NCBI RefSeq assembly: GCF_016744155.1
Contig: NZ_JADGEW010000005.1
Span: 124,001-188,000, forward strand
Source: Amphritea sp.
GTDB taxonomy: Bacteria > Pseudomonadota > Gammaproteobacteria > Pseudomonadales > Balneatricaceae
Length of the DNA: 64,000 nucleotides
Direction of reading: 5' to 3'
Shown piece by piece: positions 58,165-64,000 of the stretch. The translations under genes were made by a program, and so were the position numbers. The notes below the pieces were generated by a model, which was not told the origin of the DNA, made no database searches, and worked only from the letters and a program-made list of their open reading frames with translations. Positions within the stretch are counted from its first letter, which is position 1, and each line of letters opens with the position of its first letter.

Positions 58165-58806
58165 ATGAAATACAGTATTATTCCGGTTACCCCTTTCCAA
58201 CAGAACTGCACTTTGTTGTGGTGCGAACAGAGTAAAAAAGCAGCGGTGGTAGATCCCGGTGGTGATGTTGATAAAGTCTTGGCCAAGCTTGCAGAGCTTG
58301 GGCTCGAACTGGAAAAAATTCTCCTGACCCATGCGCATATTGATCATGCAGGGGGTACAGCAGAACTCGCTAAACAAGCGGGTGTGCCGATTGAAGGGCC
58401 ACACATTGGCGATAAGTTTTGGATCGATGGTTTGTCGCAGCAAAGCCAGATGTTCGGTTTTCCACAGGTTGAGATGTTTACCCCGGATCGCTGGTTGGAA
58501 GATGGTGATAGGGTGACCGTGGGCAACGAGACCCTTGAAATTCTTCATTGTCCCGGGCACACACCGGGACATGTGGTGTTTTACAGTCCTGAAAGTCAGT
58601 TGGCACAAGTGGGTGATGTGCTGTTTCAGGGGTCTATTGGCCGCACTGACTTTCCACAGGGAGATCATGCAACGTTGATCAGCTCAATCCGCGAAAAACT
58701 ATTTCCCCTTGGGGATGAGGTTGCTTTTATTCCGGGCCACGGCCCGATGTCTACATTAGGCCATGAGCGTCAAACTAACCCTTTTGTCAGTGACTCCAGA
58801 GGTTAA
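58165..58806 (+). CDS. MBL-fold metallo-hydrolase (YcbL/glyoxalase II-like)
   Basis: A 213-residue metallo-beta-lactamase-fold enzyme: VVDPGGDVDKVL, metal motif LLTHAHIDHAGG, LHCPGHTPGHVVF, QVGDVLFQGSIGRTDFP and PGHGPMSTLGHER. It is the short glyoxalase-II-like form (YcbL type) without the C-terminal hydroxyacylglutathione domain. Its end overlaps the convergent DUF502 gene by 4 bases. Confidence 0.91.
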   Translation: MKYSIIPVTPFQQNCTLLWCEQSKKAAVVDPGGDVDKVLAKLAELGLELEKILLTHAHIDHAGGTAELAKQAGVPIEGPHIGDKFWIDGLSQQSQMFGFPQVEMFTPDRWLEDGDRVTVGNETLEILHCPGHTPGHVVFYSPESQLAQVGDVLFQGSIGRTDFPQGDHATLISSIREKLFPLGDEVAFIPGHGPMSTLGHERQTNPFVSDSRG

Positions 58807-59414
58807 GCGTTGTCACTGTCGGTGGTGGTTGATACGCCACCACTGACAATAAAGGTAGTGACCTTTCCTGCGCTTACGTCCAGAGGGATTACCTGATCTC
58901 TGGGGACGATAATCAGGTTTCCGGAAAAATTGTATGAATCCGGCAGATAAACAGATACATCCTCGCTGAGCCCAAATCCATTCAGATCCTCGCATGTAAG
59001 AAAACCCATGACTTTGATGCTTTTTTCTCTGTTCAGATAAACCAATACCGGCTTATCAAAGCTTTTTTTCTCGCCCAGTAACGCCTGAAACAGGTCTTTC
59101 AGAGAATTGTAGAGTAACTTTACCACTGGAATCCGTTCCATTAGGGAGCCAATTATGTTCATCATGAAACGGGTTAGATAAAGTGAGCCAGCAATGCCTG
59201 TGAGGATAATAATAGCGACAGTCAGTAAGATGCCCAGCAGGGTTTCTATCAACCCGGGATAAAGTCCCGGAATGAAATAGCCAATCAACGAACCGACAGC
59301 GGAGAACAGTGTTTCATCCAGCGCGGTGAAAATCAGGAAGACCAGATAGATGGTCAGTACAAAAGGAAGCAACAGCAGTAATCCTTGAAAGAAAAAACGC
59401 AATAATGTCTTCAT
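58803..59414 (-). CDS. DUF502 family membrane protein
   Basis: A 203-residue protein with two or three N-terminal hydrophobic segments (FFFQGLLLLLPFVLTIYLVF and LLGILLTVAIIILTGIAGSLYL) and a soluble C-terminal domain (VKLLYNSLKDLFQALLG, VPTTP-like region replaced by LIIVPRDQVIPLDVS). Function is unknown; plant relatives (LCV-like) are membrane proteins. It stands alone on the minus strand. Confidence 0.87.
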   Translation of the reverse strand: MKTLLRFFFQGLLLLLPFVLTIYLVFLIFTALDETLFSAVGSLIGYFIPGLYPGLIETLLGILLTVAIIILTGIAGSLYLTRFMMNIIGSLMERIPVVKLLYNSLKDLFQALLGEKKSFDKPVLVYLNREKSIKVMGFLTCEDLNGFGLSEDVSVYLPDSYNFSGNLIIVPRDQVIPLDVSAGKVTTFIVSGGVSTTTDSDNA

Positions 59415-59497
59415 GAAAAATTTTCCTGTTGAAACCCAGTAGTAACGGGTGGTTTAACTATAATTATCCCATGCCCAAATGATCTGGGAGGTGATTG

Positions 59498-59734
59498 ATG
59501 AATCAGATAAGCTATGGAAACTACCGCATTACCGCCATGGTGAAGAATATAGGCCATAATCGCTGGATGCTTGAGCCTAAAATTTATCATAAGGATCTTA
59601 AAGATACGATTTTCCATAATGCTGGGGATCTGGAGCAGGTTCCGGAGAACCAGGTGATCGCGAAATCTGAAGAGGAAGCGATAAGCCAGTGTTTTGAGTT
59701 GGGTAAGTTAGTAATTGACGCAGACTTGCATTAA
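59498..59734 (+). CDS. Conserved-looking small protein of unknown function
   Basis: A 78-residue protein from MNQISYGNYRITAMVKNIGH; GGGAGGTG lies 7 bases upstream of this ATG, a strong Shine-Dalgarno, so I believe it is translated. It has no membrane segment or signal peptide. It is charged, with a mixed strand/helix pattern (RWMLEPKIYHKDLKD, then KSEEEAISQCFELGKLVIDADLH). I do not recognise the family. Its end overlaps the convergent zapE by 4 bases. Confidence 0.65.
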   Translation: MNQISYGNYRITAMVKNIGHNRWMLEPKIYHKDLKDTIFHNAGDLEQVPENQVIAKSEEEAISQCFELGKLVIDADLH

Positions 59735-60852
59735 ATTTCTATTTTCCGCTGCTGGTATTCCAGCGATTGCATCTCTGTAAGGCGGCTGAAGGTACGGGCG
59801 AATTCAAAGGTCAGGCTGCCTTCATGATAAATATGTTCCAATGGCACCTCAATGCTAAGGAATAGATTTACACCCCGGTCATATAGTTCGTCCACTAAAC
59901 TGATGAATCGTCTGGCCGGGTCATCCATATTGCCCAGTAATATTTGTCGCTCTCCTGCTTTTACTGCCTGGCTTCCATCTTCTGTCCCTCGGGCTTTAAT
60001 CTGTTCGCGAGCACGGCTCCCTAGCTGCGGCACCTGGCTGACAAAAATATGACCGAAACGGTTGGCCAGGTCTATGTAATCCAGTTGACTGCGGGCACCC
60101 ATGCAAAGATGTTCAAAATCGAACCAGATACAGTCTGAGCTGACAGCCTTAACCGGTATTGGTCGTTGCATGACTGAGACAACATCATAGGAAGGCTCGG
60201 TGTTACTTATTGACTGATAATGCTGCGCCAGCTTCTCCTCTTCATGAAAAATACAAGGCGCAGGTGTGAGTGTCCGTAATCGGTGGTCAGTATTGCCAGT
60301 AAGATTGAATACCTGCATCTGTTGATTGATCGTAGCAGTGATAGGTCTCACTCTGTCTTCAAATAGCGGGTCTTTACAGAGATTCTCCGGTGGTCGGTTT
60401 GACGTGGTGATAAGAATCACCCCGCGACTAAGAAGCCCGTTAATCAGTTTGCCCAGAATCATCGCGTCAGCAATGTCATTTAGGAAAAATTCATCAAAAC
60501 AGATTAGTTTATACTGCTCAGCAAGCTGTACCGATATCAATTCAACCGGATCTGCTTTTCCCTGGAGCTGTCGAAGTTGCTGGTGGATCTGAGCCATAAA
60601 TCGATGAAAGTGTAATCTTAAGCTGGTTTCATCTGGTAGATGGAAAAACAGCAAATCCATTAAAAAGGTTTTGCCTCGTCCGACAGGTCCCCAAATGTAA
60701 ATACCAGGTTTTCCCACCGGATTACTGCTTTTGTCTTGCAGTGCTTGGTATATAAGGTTGAGGTCAGTTGCCAGTGTTAACTGATCAGGGTCGGGTTGAT
60801 ATCCCTTTGCACTGATTTCTCTGTGATAGATCTCGATAAAATTAGGATGCAT
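59731..60852 (-). CDS. zapE: Cell division AAA-like ATPase ZapE (AFG1 family)
   Basis: A 373-residue AFG1/ZapE ATPase: P-loop GIYIWGPVGRGKTFLMDLLF, RLHFHRFM, Walker B ICFDEFFLNDIADAMILG, ILITTSNRPPENL (sensor), and VSSDCIWFDFEHLCMGARSQLDY. ZapE binds FtsZ and helps the Z-ring under stress. It is divergent from the lipoate-ligase-like gene across 92 bases. Confidence 0.93.
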   Translation of the reverse strand: MHPNFIEIYHREISAKGYQPDPDQLTLATDLNLIYQALQDKSSNPVGKPGIYIWGPVGRGKTFLMDLLFFHLPDETSLRLHFHRFMAQIHQQLRQLQGKADPVELISVQLAEQYKLICFDEFFLNDIADAMILGKLINGLLSRGVILITTSNRPPENLCKDPLFEDRVRPITATINQQMQVFNLTGNTDHRLRTLTPAPCIFHEEEKLAQHYQSISNTEPSYDVVSVMQRPIPVKAVSSDCIWFDFEHLCMGARSQLDYIDLANRFGHIFVSQVPQLGSRAREQIKARGTEDGSQAVKAGERQILLGNMDDPARRFISLVDELYDRGVNLFLSIEVPLEHIYHEGSLTFEFARTFSRLTEMQSLEYQQRKIEI

Positions 60853-60944
60853 CGCACATATTCCGATTTCGACTGCCGCATGATAATAGTTTTCCCCGGC
60901 ATAGGGATAGGTTAATCTTCCTGCCTCTGACCCAGGAGTGAGTA

Positions 60945-61676
60945 ATGGTAATTAAACCTCTGCCGTTGATTGTCGGCTCAATGCCCGATGAACAGCAGCG
61001 TATCAGTGAAATTCTTGAAACCGGAGTTGAAACTCCGCAAGTGCTATTTTGGCAATATGATCAGGCAGCCGTCATTATGGGGTGCTCACAGCGGCCAGAT
61101 GAGGGGCAGACTCAGCGTTCCCTGAAGGCCGGCTTTCCTATAATGCGGCGTCGTTCGGGTGGTGGTGCTGTATTGGCCGGTCCCTGGATGCTAAGTGTGA
61201 CCGTTTTTATACCGACGGATCATCCTGTAGCGGGCCAAAACATCATTGAAATTTTCAGTTGGCTGGAGCGGATTTGGATCGATACTTTGCTGTCATGTGG
61301 GATTCCTTGTAAAGGCGTTGATCAGCAGATGATTGATCGCTCGAAGGTGGTTAGCCAGGAGCAAGATCTGAAATGGGCGTGTTACGCCTCGCTCTCCCAT
61401 GGGGAGATTGTCAGTGAGGATGGCCGAAAGTTGGTGGGCTTAGCTCAGATTCGTAAACGTAAAGGTGTTGCTTTAGTCAGTGGGCTGCATCTCTACCCAT
61501 GTGATTGGAATGCACTCAGCAGTATTGTCGTGGGTGGTCCGGAGCAGGGCGCATCATTACTGGCGCTGAATAGTGATGCGAATAGCCTCTCTGGCATCAG
61601 CTCAGAACAGTTGCTGCCTGAGCTGATACAGGCCTTTATTAAGAGTTTGCCCGCTGAATTTAACGGTGAGTTCTAA
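60945..61676 (+). CDS. Lipoate-protein ligase A-like protein (BPL/LPL domain)
   Basis: A 243-residue single-domain member of the biotin/lipoate ligase fold: QVLFWQYDQAAVIMGCSQR, then MRRRSGGGAVLAGPWMLSVTVFIP (lipoyl-AMP site), and KLVGLAQIRKRKGVALVSGLHLY with the Lys loop. It lacks the accessory C-terminal domain of E. coli LplA, and the usual GSA is GLAQ, so it could be an octanoyl/lipoyl transferase-like enzyme. No lipoylated partner gene is nearby. Confidence 0.83.
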   Translation: MVIKPLPLIVGSMPDEQQRISEILETGVETPQVLFWQYDQAAVIMGCSQRPDEGQTQRSLKAGFPIMRRRSGGGAVLAGPWMLSVTVFIPTDHPVAGQNIIEIFSWLERIWIDTLLSCGIPCKGVDQQMIDRSKVVSQEQDLKWACYASLSHGEIVSEDGRKLVGLAQIRKRKGVALVSGLHLYPCDWNALSSIVVGGPEQGASLLALNSDANSLSGISSEQLLPELIQAFIKSLPAEFNGEF

Positions 61677-61694
61677 ACTCTCAAAATTTGTCCT

Positions 61695-62699
61695 TTATTT
61701 GTGCAGTAACTGAGACAGTTCCACAAGATCTGGATTGAGGGGCTTTGTCTTCTCTACAATATCTTGCAGTGGTGTAGTGGTTATCTGGCTATTAGTAACA
61801 CCGACCATGATATCTGTGAACCCTGCCAGTAGGTAAGTAACGGCAGAAGCCCCAAGACATGATGCTAATACCCGGTCATGGCCGGTAGGGCGGCCACCTC
61901 GTTGTATATATCCCAGAATAGAAACACCAGGCTTTTCACCCTGGGTTTCGAGCTGTTTCGCGAGCCGAAAGGTCAGGCCGGGAACAGGGCCTTCGGCAAC
62001 AACAATGATACCGCTGCCGCCCTTGTTTTGAGCGCGCTGACTGGCAAGGGAAAAACAGAGGTTTTCTAGTTTAAAATCAACTTCGGGCACAATTATCATC
62101 TCTGCACCGCTGGCGATGCCGACTTGAGACGCAATATGACCAGAATTACGTCCCATAACTTCAACCAAAAAAATTCTTTCATGGGATAGCGCCGTATCCC
62201 TAATTCTGTCGATAGCGTCTAGCGCTGTGTTGAGGACTGTATCAAAGCCAATGGAATCATCTGTGCCGTATATATCGTTGTCTATGGTGCCGGGTAAGCC
62301 TACAACCGGTATACCTGTCTCTTGAGTCAGAAGGTGAGCACCGGTTAGCGAACCATCGCCGCCAATAACGATTAAGCCGTCAATACCGTGTTTCTTTAGA
62401 ATCTCTGCTGCCTGGTTGCGAACGATAGGGTCTTTAAAGGCAAGACAGCGATCACTTTTAAGAATAGTTCCGCCACGCTGAATGATGTTCGTGACATGAT
62501 TGCTTTTAAGTTCAGTAATGTCACCGATGATCAGGCCGCTATAGCCACGATTAATACCAAAAACTCGAAGTCCCTGATTTAATGCTGAGCGGGTAATAGC
62601 GCGAATCGCAGGATTCATTCCTGGGGAGTCTCCGCCACTGGTCATTACCGCGATGCTGTTCATGTTTTCGCTTTTTTCTAAATCAGGAAGGCGATACAT
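61695..62699 (-). CDS. pfkA: 6-phosphofructokinase, ATP-dependent PfkA type
   Basis: A 334-residue group A PFK: VMTSGGDSPGMNPAIRA, INRGYSGLI, VIGGDGSLTGAHLL (the GDGS form expected for ATP), catalytic PGTIDNDIYGTDDSIGFDT, EVMGRNSGHIA and LGYIQRGGRPTGHDR. It phosphorylates fructose-6-phosphate, so glycolysis by the Embden-Meyerhof route is possible here, unlike in most pseudomonads. ATG 62699 has a GAGG Shine-Dalgarno; the family-typical start would be ATG 62663 (MNSIAVMTS), which has none. Confidence 0.93.
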   Translation of the reverse strand: MYRLPDLEKSENMNSIAVMTSGGDSPGMNPAIRAITRSALNQGLRVFGINRGYSGLIIGDITELKSNHVTNIIQRGGTILKSDRCLAFKDPIVRNQAAEILKKHGIDGLIVIGGDGSLTGAHLLTQETGIPVVGLPGTIDNDIYGTDDSIGFDTVLNTALDAIDRIRDTALSHERIFLVEVMGRNSGHIASQVGIASGAEMIIVPEVDFKLENLCFSLASQRAQNKGGSGIIVVAEGPVPGLTFRLAKQLETQGEKPGVSILGYIQRGGRPTGHDRVLASCLGASAVTYLLAGFTDIMVGVTNSQITTTPLQDIVEKTKPLNPDLVELSQLLHK

Positions 62700-62994
62700 A
62701 GCGAGGCCTCAAAGCTGTGAATAACTTTAATATTATGCACTTAAGCTGATTTGGCAACTGATATTCGGCTGCAGCTAGTATTTATAGCAGCTAACATACT
62801 GTGGTTTAATCGAGATTAGCCTCTTTTCAGTCTCAATAGACACAATTTGTGTGCATATTGTGTGTCATATGTTTTTGGTACGCTTATTGAAAGATAATCT
62901 GTGCAGATTGAACAGGAAAGTGTTGTCATAAGTTGCTGATCCAATGGGTAGTATGGTATCTGTATGCGCAATAAAGAGTGTGTCTAATATATTT
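62700..62994. other. Divergent regulatory region between pfkA and the TAXI gene
   Basis: No gene is visible. At 62839-62866 GACACAAT and ATTGTGTGTC form an imperfect dyad, and within it TTGTGTG is directly repeated (62847-62853 and 62858-62864). This is an operator-like site for an unknown regulator of either gene. Confidence 0.45.
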
Positions 62995-63003
62995 TGTTAT
63001 AAT
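62995..63003 (+). promoter_or_regulatory. Extended -10 promoter of the TAXI TRAP gene
   Basis: TGTTATAAT combines TGN with a perfect TATAAT, 49 bases before the ATG. No strong -35 is seen. Confidence 0.55.
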
Positions 63004-63052
63004 CTTGCGACTATTTAGTTAGTTCGGGTTCTGAAATTCAAAGGAGTGGAGT

Positions 63053-64000
63053 ATGGCTTTTCGTAACACAGCAATCTCGTTAGTGATGGCGATTGGCGTA
63101 GGTGTAACTTCAATAGGTGCTTTTGCCACAGGCTCTATAACGGATGTAGTAACTATAGGTACCGGTGGTGTTACCGGTGTTTATTATCCTACCGGAGGCG
63201 CAATCTGTCGCTTGGTCAATAAATCCAGGAATGAACACGGCATCCGCTGCTCGACAGAAAGTACAGCCGGCTCAGTAGCAAACCTGAAACTGATAGAAAA
63301 GCAGAATCTTGATTTTGGCATTGCGCAGTCAGATTGGTTACATCATGCCTATAACGGTAGCAGCAAGTTTTCTATGGTTGGCGCGAATCGCGATCTAAGG
63401 GTTGTTTTCGCTATTCACTCAGAACCGTTTACTGTTGTCGCAAGAGCCGATAGTGGTATTAAAACCATAGATGATTTAAAAGGTAAACGTGTCAATATAG
63501 GTGTAGAGGGTTCTGGGCAGCGCGGTACTATGGAAGCGCTTATGAAAGCTAAAGGCTGGAATAAGAAAACCTTTGGACTTGCGACGGAGTTAAAAGCTTC
63601 AGAACAGGCCAGTGCGCTTTGTGGCAATGAGATTGATGCCATGATTTATATGATTGGTCATCCAAGTGGTGCAATTAAAGAAGCTACAACCTCCTGCGAT
63701 AGTGTTTTAGTAGATGTTAGTGGTCCGGCAATTGATAAGCTGGTTAAAGATAATGGTTATTACCAGATTCAGACAATACCGGGTGGCATGTATCGCGGTA
63801 ACGATCAGGACGTTAAAAGTTTTGGCGTTGAAAGCGTATTAGTCTCTTCAGTTGATACCTCGGAAGAGGTGGTCTATCAGTTAGTGAAGTCTGTATTTGA
63901 AAATTTTGATACTTTCCGAAAGCTGCATCCTGCCTTTGCAAACCTGAACAAAGAAGAGATGGTTCTGGCAACCGGAACTGAGCCTCTTCATCCAGGAGCT
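63053..64000 (+). CDS. TAXI-family TRAP transporter substrate-binding protein, 5' part
   Basis: Open from ATG 63053 to the window edge (316 codons, no stop), so the C-terminus is missing but most of a typical 320-330-residue protein is present. AAGGAG lies 6 bases upstream. A signal peptide (ISLVMAIGVGVTSIGAFA) precedes the TAXI core: VVTIGTGGVTGVYYPTGGAICRLVN, RCSTESTAGSVANLKLIE, DFGIAQSDWLHHAY, GKRVNIGVEGSGQRGTMEAL, DAMIYMIGHPSGAI and PGGMYRGND. It should bind a dicarboxylate or amino-acid-like ligand for a TRAP permease expected just downstream, outside the window. Confidence 0.93.
   Translation, partial: MAFRNTAISLVMAIGVGVTSIGAFATGSITDVVTIGTGGVTGVYYPTGGAICRLVNKSRNEHGIRCSTESTAGSVANLKLIEKQNLDFGIAQSDWLHHAYNGSSKFSMVGANRDLRVVFAIHSEPFTVVARADSGIKTIDDLKGKRVNIGVEGSGQRGTMEALMKAKGWNKKTFGLATELKASEQASALCGNEIDAMIYMIGHPSGAIKEATTSCDSVLVDVSGPAIDKLVKDNGYYQIQTIPGGMYRGNDQDVKSFGVESVLVSSVDTSEEVVYQLVKSVFENFDTFRKLHPAFANLNKEEMVLATGTEPLHPGA

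Overview
The window is chromosomal DNA of a marine-type gammaproteobacterium, most likely an Oceanospirillales/Oceanospirillaceae member (the Amphritea, Neptunomonas, Marinobacterium type). This rests on protein similarity recalled from family knowledge and on gene order that mixes Pseudomonas-like blocks (gyrA-serC-pheA-hisC-tyrA/aroA-cmk-rpsA-ihfB-lapA-lapB-pyrF; ubiG-mupP-SDR; coaBC-dut-algC-argB-slmA) with enteric-like blocks (yibN-grxC-secB opposite gpmI-envC-ctpA-yibQ). No search was run, so the genus is not claimed. Nearly the whole window is housekeeping DNA. I see no insertion sequence, prophage, CRISPR array, tRNA or rRNA.

Layout. 1-10052: the 3' half of purL; a 14-copy GAGCAAC array; a translationally coupled DsrE/rhodanese pair; an OmpA-like protein; yciI-yciB facing PHP-yciO; an H-NS family gene; rluB; and the minus-strand ubiG-mupP-yciK operon. 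10297-23942: gyrA, then a long aromatic-amino-acid and translation run (serC, pheA, hisC, a tyrA-aroA fusion, cmk, rpsA, ihfB, lapA, lapB, pyrF), then a ComEA-like protein. 24031-28270: minus-strand transporter, dtd, pip and typA. 28479-32856: the nitrogen regulon glnA-glnL-glnG, with a readable sigma-54 promoter and NtrC sites. 32911-40170: trmL, secB-grxC-yibN, gpmI-envC-ctpA-yibQ. 40204-45605: minus-strand coaBC-dut-algC-argB-slmA-TauE. 45843-53028: radC, rpmB-rpmG, mutM-hydrolase, a GGDEF-EAL receptor, PAP2 and a glycosyltransferase. 53093-53779: two tandem Csr/Rsm-type decoy RNAs on the minus strand, then a TPP riboswitch. 53812-64000: thiD-thiC, several small enzymes, zapE, a lipoate-ligase-like protein, pfkA, and a TAXI TRAP substrate-binding gene cut by the window edge.

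The main find is at 53093-53537. Two adjacent minus-strand units of about 180-195 nt each carry about 11 GGA motifs, many in hairpin loops. Each ends in a perfect 12-bp terminator hairpin with the same 8-nt loop containing GGA, and each is preceded by the same dyad TAGGA-N5-TCCTA next to a -10 box. I read them as a tandem pair of CsrB/RsmY/RsmZ-like RNAs that would titrate CsrA/RsmA. They lie just downstream of a GGDEF-EAL/PAP2/glycosyltransferase group.

Other points of interest: the heptanucleotide array abutting a rhodanese gene; an H-NS family gene where relatives usually keep scpA-scpB; a trmL start buried in the upstream terminator; a possible hairpin-bridged Shine-Dalgarno at envC; and NtrC sites spaced 31 bp apart upstream of glnA with a third, perfect dyad before glnL.
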